A program made the position numbers and the translations under genes. Shown here piece by piece: positions 1 to 6,007 of a stretch of 6,958 bases of DNA. Each line of letters begins with the position of its first letter. Within the stretch, counting starts at the first letter, position 1. This DNA is from Cuniculiplasma sp. GTDB lineage: Archaea; Thermoplasmatota; Thermoplasmata; Thermoplasmatales; Thermoplasmataceae. Below the pieces are notes generated by a model. It was not told the DNA's origin and did no database searches. It saw only the letters and a program-made list of their open reading frames with translations. The stretch is taken from assembly GCA_023256455.1 (NCBI GenBank), contig JAGDXN010000075.1, positions 12,870 to 19,827 on the forward strand, given 5' to 3'.

Positions 1-54
1 CAGTCAGTTCCCTTCTCTATTCCTCAGAAGATCCATATTCCACAACAATGCAAC

Positions 55-1878
55 TCAGATCAGTGATTTTATAGCCTCATCATATCCTCCCCTGGTAAGA
101 ATCAATTCCAAAACAAATTCTAAAAGGGCTATTCCGGAGAGGATAATTAGAACTGTCAGGAAAAGGAATTCCTGTAGACGAGGAGAAATACTGAGGAAAT
201 AGAGATTCATAGTTTTTAGCCCCGAATAATTTATTCCTATGAATATGGATGTTAAGAATACCATTAAGAGAATGGTTGAGGAATAGAGTTTCTTTGCTGC
301 AGCCTCCATATTTATTATGTTATGTATGAGATAGGAAGTAGCAATCACAAGAATAGAAAACAGTACGACATCAGGATCTATGAAATAGTTAAAGGCCCCA
401 AAGGTAAAGGTAAGAGCCCCAACAACTATGGGTCTCAATGCACCGTTTATCTTTCCAAGTTCCTTCCTGTATCTCAGTGCTGAAAGGTTAATGAAGGCAA
501 GACTTATGAGAACCATGAAGTCCGTAATGCTCAAAAGGAAATTTTCTCCAGTTTCCACGAGTATTATGATGAAAATAAGGGTAAATATCCATGAATATCT
601 TGTAATTGAAACTGGAAATATTCTATCCTCACCAAGAGACTTCAGATGCCTGGAGGCCGCCAGGAATGCAGGTACAAAGGTTGTAAGCGTGGCAATAATG
701 AAGGCAATAATCATAAACACGTAGGCATACTGTCCCCCTGCATACCTTGCAATCCTGAAGGCTGGAATGGATGCAGTTTCTATGCCTTCACCCCTGTGCT
801 GTGTCATCATAACTGCAATGGAATAGATGATGTTTATGGAAGAGGACACAATCACTGTTATAATCATAGTCCATCTTATTATGGAATCCTTTTCAATCTT
901 CCATTTCTTCTTAATCACAGGTATATAATATTCTACCTTGTTTTCCACACTTCTCTGGAAGGCCATAATCTCCTGGAAGCCAAAGAACAGAATGAAAAGG
1001 TATCCCGTATTGATCAATGTGTCTTCAAGTATATTCCCCTTAAAGGTAAAGAATAGGTCGGTTGAAAGGGGTGCGGAATGGAAAACAAGAGCCTCTTCAA
1101 CAATAAGAATCAATGCCATTACAAGCATCATGACAAGCTGGACCTTTCCAATCAGAACTATGTATTTTTCCTCAAAGAACGCATTTATTATGAACCACGC
1201 AATGAAAAGGCCAAGAATGACATAAATCAGGACAGTTGAAAATGTTCCTGAGACTATGTGGCTGGAAGGTAAAACAATCAATAAAAGATCAAAGAAAATT
1301 ATAACACAATAGGCTGCCAGGGCGGAATTGGCAACCCACATTGATGTTCTGCTGATAAAATATCTTACCGAAGAAACTCCATAGGCCTCCCTTACAAAGG
1401 CAGGACCACCCACAATATCCTTCCCGTTTTTCTTATGGAATATGTAAATGTCATTGTAGACCCTTGCCATAATCAGAGAAGTTGCAGCCGCTACAAGGAG
1501 GGATATGGTGGACACAATCCCATATTGGAGCGCATTTTCTGGAATAAGTATGAAAAGGGGAGAACCCAGGGTTGAACCTATTCCGATGGAAAGGATTATG
1601 AAAAATCCATAAACCGGGCGGGGTTTTCCAGTAATTCTTGGTCTTGAAAACCTTACCCTCAGGGATAGGGGGAAGGAAAGGGTGAGATATATGGACAGTA
1701 TGAGTGCTGTTATAAAGGAAATTATGAACACTGCCTTTCTTGCAGTAATTGATTGAAAATCGAAAAGATAACTGAAATTAACTATTCCAAAGGCCAGAAT
1801 GAATGCAAGAATTATGAGAGAGGATGAAGTTATTATGATTCTTGATAAATATATCTTTCTGATTGACTTTCTATCCAA
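55..1878 (-). CDS. APC-superfamily permease, probable amino acid transporter, about 16 membrane segments
   Basis: This 607-aa integral membrane protein probably imports amino acids or related small organic cations by secondary transport; the substrate cannot be read from sequence. Seen: about 16 hydrophobic segments, near residues 14-35, 49-69, 89-112, 118-140, 178-203, 211-235, 239-265, 289-307, 333-358, 381-408, 430-442, 447-468, 482-500, 504-523, 532-550 and 570-594. APC-like signatures are the glycine-rich first core helix (GIGSTLGSPLF, 99-109), GGPAFVREAYG (157-167), FGFQEIMAFQRSVENK (299-314), and a loop with SRHLKSLGEDRIFP (409-422). Classical APC transporters have 12 helices, so there appear to be two extra at each end. 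The start is TTG: the next in-frame ATG is at residue 137, and AGGTGA (1888-1883) lies 4 bases upstream as a Shine-Dalgarno sequence. Four bases separate it from the upstream small membrane-protein gene, so the two are co-transcribed and probably translationally coupled. Family call fairly firm, substrate unknown. Confidence 0.8.
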   Translation of the reverse strand: MDRKSIRKIYLSRIIITSSSLIILAFILAFGIVNFSYLFDFQSITARKAVFIISFITALILSIYLTLSFPLSLRVRFSRPRITGKPRPVYGFFIILSIGIGSTLGSPLFILIPENALQYGIVSTISLLVAAATSLIMARVYNDIYIFHKKNGKDIVGGPAFVREAYGVSSVRYFISRTSMWVANSALAAYCVIIFFDLLLIVLPSSHIVSGTFSTVLIYVILGLFIAWFIINAFFEEKYIVLIGKVQLVMMLVMALILIVEEALVFHSAPLSTDLFFTFKGNILEDTLINTGYLFILFFGFQEIMAFQRSVENKVEYYIPVIKKKWKIEKDSIIRWTMIITVIVSSSINIIYSIAVMMTQHRGEGIETASIPAFRIARYAGGQYAYVFMIIAFIIATLTTFVPAFLAASRHLKSLGEDRIFPVSITRYSWIFTLIFIIILVETGENFLLSITDFMVLISLAFINLSALRYRKELGKINGALRPIVVGALTFTFGAFNYFIDPDVVLFSILVIATSYLIHNIINMEAAAKKLYSSTILLMVFLTSIFIGINYSGLKTMNLYFLSISPRLQEFLFLTVLIILSGIALLEFVLELILTRGGYDEAIKSLI

Positions 1879-1888
1879 CTTTTCACCT
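1879..1888 (-). promoter_or_regulatory. Shine-Dalgarno site overlapping the upstream stop codon, sets the TTG start of the permease
   Basis: On the minus strand AGGTGA runs from 1888 to 1883, followed by AAAG and then the TTG start at 1878. AGGTGA matches the archaeal 16S rRNA 3' end complement (GGAGGTGAT type). Its last three bases are the TGA stop of the 156-aa gene. This arrangement supports the otherwise unusual TTG start and suggests that ribosomes finishing the first gene re-initiate on the permease. Confidence 0.65.
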
Positions 1889-2353
1889 GAAAAGATATCT
1901 TATATTCATCCTTGCAGTTCTCAGGGAATAAAATCCAGCAAAAAGTAGGAGAAGAGCAAGGAGGAAATTTATGAACAGTGCCATCTGGAAAAAGCCCGAT
2001 TTTACCTGGGCAAACTTCAGAACACCCGTATAATATCCAAAGAAAACATCGCTGTTTGACCCAGAGGAAAATGTAGGGATTACAAGAATAATACCGAGAA
2101 TGAATAGAAATGCCGAAAGTATGAACTGGCCGACAGTGGAAATAATTATTTCAAGGTCTGTACCTTTTCTTGCAGTTCTTATTATTTCTATGAATTCCCT
2201 GACCTCCTCGCTGGAACTGTTTTCAATCCTTCTTATTATATCTGCACGGGATATGGAATCTTCCTTATCGGAAAGAAGCATCAGCGCCTTTACATTAATT
2301 TCAAAATTGTCGATAAGTGGATCGAGAGAATCCTCTGCCTTCTCATCTGCCAT
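1883..2353 (-). CDS. Small two-helix membrane protein of unknown function, first gene of the permease operon
   Basis: I do not recognise this 156-aa protein. Residues 1-70 are soluble, charged and predicted largely helical (for example the acidic and arginine-rich stretch 30-65). Two hydrophobic segments follow at about 73-95 and 121-143, separated by a 25-residue loop rich in Ser, Gly and aromatics, with a short basic tail (RTARMNIRYLFR). This would put both termini on the same side, most likely the cytoplasm by the positive-inside rule. No catalytic motif is visible. It starts with ATG, with a TATA-like element centred 26-27 bases upstream, as expected of a leaderless mRNA. It is followed after 4 bases by the APC permease, so an accessory, regulatory or stabilising role for that transporter is a reasonable inference but not shown. 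Confidence 0.72.
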   Translation of the reverse strand: MADEKAEDSLDPLIDNFEINVKALMLLSDKEDSISRADIIRRIENSSSEEVREFIEIIRTARKGTDLEIIISTVGQFILSAFLFILGIILVIPTFSSGSNSDVFFGYYTGVLKFAQVKSGFFQMALFINFLLALLLLFAGFYSLRTARMNIRYLFR

Positions 2354-2375
2354 ACTATCTTCTATGTGTATAAGG

Positions 2376-2385
2376 ATTTAAATTT
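2376..2385 (-). promoter_or_regulatory. TATA box of the minus-strand operon (leaderless promoter)
   Basis: The minus strand reads AAATTTAAAT here, centred about 27 bases before the ATG at 2353. In archaea the TATA box centre lies about 26-27 bases upstream of the transcription start, which would put the transcript's 5' end at the start codon itself. No Shine-Dalgarno sequence precedes the ATG, which fits a leaderless mRNA. The call rests on position and composition only. Confidence 0.55.
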
Positions 2386-2442
2386 TGTTAAAACTGTTAT
2401 TTTTGACTGTTTAATTCTCTTTTATGAATTGTATATGTATGA

Positions 2443-2454
2443 CTATAATTATAG
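2443..2454. promoter_or_regulatory. 12-base AT-rich perfect palindrome in the divergent promoter region
   Basis: CTATAATTATAG is a perfect 12-base inverted repeat near the middle of the 160-base region between the divergent genes. It is about 90 bases from the minus-strand start and 60 from the plus-strand start. It could bind a dimeric regulator acting on one or both promoters. The region is so AT-rich that such palindromes arise by chance fairly easily, so this is only a candidate. Confidence 0.25.
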
Positions 2455-2473
2455 ACTAAATATTTATTAAGCC

Positions 2474-2492
2474 TATTTAAGTAAGATTAAAA
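2474..2492 (+). promoter_or_regulatory. Candidate TATA element(s) for the 373-aa gene
   Basis: TATTTAAG (2474-2481) resembles an archaeal TATA box and would place transcription start near 2504, giving a leader of about 10 bases. An alternative, ATTAAAAA (2485-2492), is centred about 25 bases before the TTG at 2514 and would give a leaderless transcript. No Shine-Dalgarno sequence is visible before the start, which favours a very short or absent leader. Which element is used cannot be decided from sequence. Confidence 0.45.
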
Positions 2493-2513
2493 AAACATTC
2501 TGACATATCCCAA

Positions 2514-3635
2514 TTGGGGATTAGAATAGAAGCATCTGGAAAAATAGATGATACCAAAATTGTAAGAACGTATTTTCAATATCTACTTGATTCAGTAATA
2601 AGCCAGAACGAATATGAAAGTCTGAAGGCAAGCCTTGATAATCTGAAAGCAGCGCTTCCTCTGGAACTTGCAGATATAGACAAACTCATGATAAATATTT
2701 CAAAGGTAATAGATGATTTTAAATCCGCAAAAAATTACAAAGGTTTCAATGAAACAGAGAAGGAAATCAACGATTTTGTAAGGGCAAGTTTGGATAAGTT
2801 GAAGAAAAAGGTTTCTGACGAGTTTAAAGTTAAAATGGATGAGCTCGAAACAGGCATGTCCTCAGCAAGGATGAATTCTACAAAGAATATCCAGGCATTC
2901 CTATCCTCGGATTCCTTAAAGGTTCTGGATATGTCAATTAACCTGAAATTGGTTGAGGGCGTATATGATTCTACGGTGAAATACATTGCGGAAGGCGGAA
3001 TTGAATATGAATTTTCTCTTAATACGAGGACTCTGGAGATATTTAAGGAACCCATTAAGTTTGGTACCCTGGAAAAGGGTGTTAAAATCCCTGTGAGTAG
3101 CGGAAGCAACTGGGTTGGAAAGGAAACCCAGATAGATTATGAAAAGATAGACCGTTATTATCTTTCATCCGCAAGCATAAGCAAGGGAAATCTATTCGTT
3201 GTCTTTTCAGATCCAGACAGCGATGGAAAGGTAACATTTGTAATGTCCAGAGGAAATGACAGCGCCTTTCTTTCCATAGAATATTCCATAGACAATAAAA
3301 CCGTTGATATTACGGGGAATTCAGCATTGAGCAGCACCGTTGAAATGGAAAGGATTCAGGATCCTCTTGACAGGATTTATGGAAGTATAATGGAAGTTGA
3401 AGCAAATAAAATGAAGCTCATCCATCTGGTCGATAATGGAAATGAAGTTCTTGATTCAGGCAATTTCAAGCCCTTTGCCCTGAAGGTCTTCGATATGAAG
3501 AAAGATCTTTTAAAGGGGATAATAAACAAACCGGGCGATGGAAAGGAAGGGGCCGTGAATATTAAGGAACGGCTGGGTCTCGCCGGTGACGCGGGAAAGG
3601 AGATTGCCACTCTTTTAGGTATAGCCTATGATTGA
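2514..3635 (+). CDS. Unrecognised cytosolic protein: helical coiled-coil-like N-terminal half, beta-rich C-terminal half
   Basis: I do not recognise this 373-aa protein. No signal peptide or membrane segment is visible, so it is probably cytosolic. Residues about 25-130 are charged, heptad-like and probably helical or coiled coil (for example around 80-115, rich in Lys and Glu). Residues about 140-275 alternate polar and hydrophobic positions as in beta-strands, including DPDSDGK near 233-239, which looks acidic and loop-like. The tail (about 280-373) returns to helix, with GDGKEGAVNIKERLG near 341-355. The TTG start is chosen because an in-frame stop lies at 2478-2480, no ATG or GTG lies between, and the next ATG is at residue 59. 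The gene ends inside the start of the aldo/keto reductase (8-base overlap), so the two are co-transcribed. Function unknown. Confidence 0.72.
   Translation: MGIRIEASGKIDDTKIVRTYFQYLLDSVISQNEYESLKASLDNLKAALPLELADIDKLMINISKVIDDFKSAKNYKGFNETEKEINDFVRASLDKLKKKVSDEFKVKMDELETGMSSARMNSTKNIQAFLSSDSLKVLDMSINLKLVEGVYDSTVKYIAEGGIEYEFSLNTRTLEIFKEPIKFGTLEKGVKIPVSSGSNWVGKETQIDYEKIDRYYLSSASISKGNLFVVFSDPDSDGKVTFVMSRGNDSAFLSIEYSIDNKTVDITGNSALSSTVEMERIQDPLDRIYGSIMEVEANKMKLIHLVDNGNEVLDSGNFKPFALKVFDMKKDLLKGIINKPGDGKEGAVNIKERLGLAGDAGKEIATLLGIAYD
3617..3635 (+). promoter_or_regulatory. Stop/start overlap with a partial Shine-Dalgarno site, couples the reductase to the upstream gene
   Basis: The reductase ATG at 3628 lies inside the last codons of the 373-aa gene, which stops at TGA 3633-3635 (shared ATGATTGA). 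AGGT at 3617-3620, 7 bases before the ATG, is a partial match to the archaeal Shine-Dalgarno sequence. The overlap implies one mRNA and probably coupled translation. Confidence 0.5.
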
Positions 3636-4401
3636 AGCAAGAGACTTCTCACCCTTCGGCCTTGGCACATGGAGAATGGGTGGCGGTTCAGAGCCCGATT
3701 ATTCCAAAGATGAACTTTATGAAAACATTATAAGGGAATCCCTGAGAAAGGGCATTAATGTAATAGATACCGCCGAAATGTATGGGGGCGGTCATACAGA
3801 AGAGATCGTAGGAAAGGCCATTGGAGATTTCCACAGGGAAGACATATTCCTCATAACAAAAGCATGGCCCTCATCCTATGGAGATTTGAGGGGAGCTCTG
3901 GAAGGATCCCTTGAAAGGCTCAATACAGATTATGTTGATCTTTATTTGCTTCACTGGCCCGATGAAAAATATGACCTGAAGGAGCTAATAGGGCAAATGC
4001 TCCATTTAATGGAGGAGAAATATACCAGATATATTGGTGTTAGCAATTTCAATCTGGAACTCCTCATGAAGGCACAGGAGTTATCTGGCGGAAAAATATT
4101 CTCCGATCAGATTGAGGTAAACATTTCAAATCAAAGAGCATTCAACGAAATCAGGGAATTCTGCACCTCATCCCATATATTGCCGGTGGCATATTCCCCT
4201 CTTAACAGGAACAGAATGCCGGAAAATAAAAGAATTGCAAGTAAAATTCAAAAATCAGGCATGTCTGTGTCAGAATACAGCCTCATATACACTATCGCCA
4301 TTGGTGCCTATCCCATTCCAAAATTCAGCAGTATAAAGCATCTTGATGATCTTCTGGGCGCAATTAATTTGTACAGAAATGGAAAGATAAGAATTTTTTG
4401 A
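3628..4401 (+). CDS. Aldo/keto reductase, NAD(P)H-dependent
   Basis: This 257-aa (beta/alpha)8-barrel oxidoreductase reduces aldehydes, sugars or ketones with NAD(P)H in the cytosol; the true substrate is unknown. The complete aldo/keto reductase catalytic tetrad is visible: Asp47 and Tyr52 in NVIDTAEMYGGG (D-x4-Y spacing), Lys78 in LITKAWP, and His109 in YLLHWPDE. Other family landmarks are the first strand FGLGTWRMGGG (10-20), YIGVSNFN (135-142), VAYSPLN (187-193), and the cofactor motif IPKFSSIKH (230-238), whose Lys and Ser usually contact the NADP 2'-phosphate. The protein is slightly shorter than the usual 270-330 residues, mainly after residue 190 and at the C terminus, so the substrate-closing C-terminal loop is minimal. 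It overlaps the upstream unknown gene and precedes glyceraldehyde dehydrogenase, so an aldehyde of sugar breakdown is a plausible but unproven substrate. Confidence 0.9.
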   Translation: MIEARDFSPFGLGTWRMGGGSEPDYSKDELYENIIRESLRKGINVIDTAEMYGGGHTEEIVGKAIGDFHREDIFLITKAWPSSYGDLRGALEGSLERLNTDYVDLYLLHWPDEKYDLKELIGQMLHLMEEKYTRYIGVSNFNLELLMKAQELSGGKIFSDQIEVNISNQRAFNEIREFCTSSHILPVAYSPLNRNRMPENKRIASKIQKSGMSVSEYSLIYTIAIGAYPIPKFSSIKHLDDLLGAINLYRNGKIRIF

Positions 4402-4433
4402 ACAAATCAAGGATATTCTCTTAAAAAATGAAA

Positions 4434-4443
4434 ATGCATAAAT
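4434..4443 (+). promoter_or_regulatory. TATA box of the glyceraldehyde dehydrogenase gene (leaderless promoter)
   Basis: ATGCATAAAT is centred 26-27 bases before the ATG at 4466, the same spacing seen for the minus-strand operon. No Shine-Dalgarno sequence lies before the ATG. The dehydrogenase therefore probably has its own leaderless transcript rather than depending on the reductase operon. The 64-base gap (4402-4465) shows nothing else, apart from a run of six T (4394-4399) at the reductase stop codon that could weakly terminate transcription. Confidence 0.55.
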
Positions 4444-4465
4444 CCTTTGTTGTACATACACAATT

Positions 4466-5932
4466 ATGAAAAACTATATTGATGGCCAATGGGTAGATTC
4501 TAGTAATGGCAAGACTCTGGATAAATTAAACCCTTCAACAGGAGAGTTATTGGATAAATTCCCTGCTTCAACAAAGGAGGATGTTGACAGGGCAATAGAT
4601 GCAGCAGAGTCATCATATGAAGCATGGTATAACATGGGCTCTGTGGCAAGAGGAAAGATAATCAGGGAGGCAGGAGACAGAATAAAAGCGGCAAGGAGTG
4701 AACTGGAAGAAATACTTATTAAAGAATGCGGTAAGGTAAAGGTTCAGGCAGCCGAGGAAGTTGATGGTGTCCTTGATCAGATATATTACTATTCAGAGTT
4801 CGCAAGGAAAATAACAGGGGATATCGTTGAGGGAACAACCTCAAAGAGGAAAATATTCCAGTATAAGGTTCCCCACGGAGTTGTAGTTGCTCTGACTCCA
4901 TGGAATTTCCCTGCAGGAATGGTTGCAAGAAAACTTGCACCTGCCCTCCTTACAGGAAATTCTGTTGTACTTAAACCGAGCAGTGATACACCACTTACGG
5001 CAGAGTGGATTGTCAGGAAGTTTGTGGAAGCAGGTATCCCAAAAGGCGTGCTGAATTTAATTACTGGCAAGGGATCAGAAATTGGAGATTATATTGTTGC
5101 TCACAGGAAGGTCGGGCTCATAACCATGACCGGTTCAACGGAAACTGGTCAGAGAATAATAAAGAATACGTCTGCAAATATGGCAAAGACCATACTTGAG
5201 CTTGGAGGAAAGGCACCATTTATTGTGTGGAAGGATGCAGACCTGGAAAATGCAGCAAGGGCTCTCATATGGGCAAAATTCTGGAATGCCGGCCAATCAT
5301 GCATAGCGGCAGAGAGAGTATATGTTCACTCTGAAGTTAAGAAAAAGTTCATGGATATATTCCTGAAGATGACCAGGGAGGTCAAGGTTGGAGATCCTCA
5401 GGATTCGGTGATGGGCCCACTTATAAATAAATCTGCAGTTGAGAACATGAACGCTTTCATGGAGAAGGCGAGGGAGGAGAAACTTCAGATCGTGGCTGGA
5501 GGAAAAACGCCTGATCTTCCGGGAAAGTTGAAGAACGGATTCTTCTTTGAGCCCACAATCATTGATAATATACCCCAGAACTCTCCCCTGTTCCAGGAAG
5601 AGATATTTGGCCCTGTTGTGGGAGTCCATGAAGTAAAAGACAAGGAAGAGATGTTCAAACTTGCCAATGATTCAAAGTATGGTCTTGCATCCTATCTCTT
5701 CACGTCAGATATGAATCTTGTCTATGAGGCATCGGAAAGGATAAGATTTGGTGAGGTCTATGTAAATATGCCGGGACCAGAAGCATCACAGGGATATCAC
5801 ACAGGATTTAGAATGACGGGACAGGCAGGAGAAGGGAGCAAGTACGGAATAGAGGAATATCTCAAACTGAAGAATGTTTATGTGGACTATTCCGGAGAAA
5901 AATTGAAAATAGGAACCGTTCCCGGTTTCTAA
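4466..5932 (+). CDS. gadh: D-glyceraldehyde dehydrogenase (NADP+), aldehyde dehydrogenase superfamily
   Basis: This 488-aa cytosolic enzyme is full length for the family. It probably oxidises D-glyceraldehyde to D-glycerate with NADP+ in the non-phosphorylative Entner-Doudoroff pathway. Catalytic features are all present: Cys279 in NAGQSCIAAERVYV, general base Glu245 in LELGGKAP, Asn147 in TPWNFPAG, Lys170 in VVLKPSSDTP, the Rossmann-type GSTETG (223-228), and EEIFGPV (378-384) for cofactor ribose binding. The C-terminal stretch around 435-465 (NMPGPEASQGYHTGFRMTG and onward) closely matches what I remember of the characterised Thermoplasma acidophilum enzyme and differs from ordinary succinate-semialdehyde or betaine aldehyde dehydrogenases. 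The call rests on that recollection, not on an alignment. A broader aldehyde specificity is the main alternative. It has its own leaderless-type promoter and is followed by an alpha-glucosidase gene, consistent with sugar catabolism. Confidence 0.88.
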   Translation: MKNYIDGQWVDSSNGKTLDKLNPSTGELLDKFPASTKEDVDRAIDAAESSYEAWYNMGSVARGKIIREAGDRIKAARSELEEILIKECGKVKVQAAEEVDGVLDQIYYYSEFARKITGDIVEGTTSKRKIFQYKVPHGVVVALTPWNFPAGMVARKLAPALLTGNSVVLKPSSDTPLTAEWIVRKFVEAGIPKGVLNLITGKGSEIGDYIVAHRKVGLITMTGSTETGQRIIKNTSANMAKTILELGGKAPFIVWKDADLENAARALIWAKFWNAGQSCIAAERVYVHSEVKKKFMDIFLKMTREVKVGDPQDSVMGPLINKSAVENMNAFMEKAREEKLQIVAGGKTPDLPGKLKNGFFFEPTIIDNIPQNSPLFQEEIFGPVVGVHEVKDKEEMFKLANDSKYGLASYLFTSDMNLVYEASERIRFGEVYVNMPGPEASQGYHTGFRMTGQAGEGSKYGIEEYLKLKNVYVDYSGEKLKIGTVPGF

Positions 5933-5935
5933 TCT

Positions 5936-5945
5936 TTTATAAATA
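5936..5945 (+). promoter_or_regulatory. Candidate upstream TATA box (P1) for the alpha-glucosidase gene
   Basis: TTTATAAATA, just after the dehydrogenase stop codon, is the best TATA-like match in this gap. If used, transcription would start near 5965-5968, giving an untranslated leader of about 40 bases. The palindrome at 5949-5963 would then sit between TATA box and start site, a typical place for an archaeal repressor. Against it, no good Shine-Dalgarno site precedes the ATG at 6008, which argues for a leaderless start from the second element. Confidence 0.35.
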
Positions 5946-5948
5946 TTG

Positions 5949-5963
5949 ACTACCCAGGGTAGT
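5949..5963. promoter_or_regulatory. 15-base perfect palindrome, candidate operator
   Basis: ACTACCCAGGGTAGT has 7-base perfect arms around a central A. The symmetry resumes after one mismatch on each side (TT to the left, AA to the right), giving a roughly 21-base near-palindrome at 5946-5966. It is GC-rich inside an otherwise AT-rich gap, which makes chance less likely. It is centred 52 bases before the glucosidase ATG. No T-run follows on the plus strand, so an intrinsic terminator is unlikely. A binding site for a homodimeric helix-turn-helix regulator of sugar genes is the best reading. Confidence 0.6.
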
Positions 5964-5979
5964 GAAAAATTAAAAAAAT

Positions 5980-5988
5980 GTTTTAATA
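5980..5988 (+). promoter_or_regulatory. Candidate proximal TATA box (P2) for a leaderless alpha-glucosidase mRNA
   Basis: GTTTTAATA is centred about 24 bases before the ATG at 6008, slightly closer than the 26-27 bases of the other promoters here but within the workable range. It would give a leaderless transcript, in keeping with the missing Shine-Dalgarno sequence. The palindrome at 5949-5963 would then lie directly upstream of the TATA/BRE region, a position typical of archaeal activators. Confidence 0.4.
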
Positions 5989-6007
5989 ACCTGAGTATTA
6001 CTAAAAT

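Noticed and set aside
1..54. Tail of a convergent plus-strand gene, or a further minus-strand operon gene
   Set aside because: Plus-strand frames are open from the window edge for about 20 codons or more, but the translations show no recognisable protein end. The minus-strand frames I read here hit early stops. Too short to call.
428..1225. Three overlapping plus-strand open frames (95-136 codons) opposite the permease gene
   Set aside because: They are antisense to a clear membrane-protein gene. Their translations have odd composition with no recognisable domain, and they lack promoters or ribosome-binding sites.
1651..1669. CCCTCAGGG partial palindrome resembling the 5949-5963 operator
   Set aside because: It lies inside the permease coding sequence, its arms are only 4 bases, and flanking bases break the symmetry.
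4719..5667. Several open frames on both strands inside the glyceraldehyde dehydrogenase gene
   Set aside because: The dehydrogenase has every catalytic motif in one intact frame. The others are shadows with no family features.
5949..5970. Hairpin terminator after the dehydrogenase gene
   Set aside because: The palindrome could fold only with a very small loop and is followed by an A-rich stretch on the plus strand, not a T-run. No minus-strand gene ends here either.
5978..5986. ATG just upstream of the glucosidase as an alternative start or leader peptide
   Set aside because: It reads ATG TTT TAA, two codons only, with no ribosome-binding site. It is part of the AT-rich promoter.
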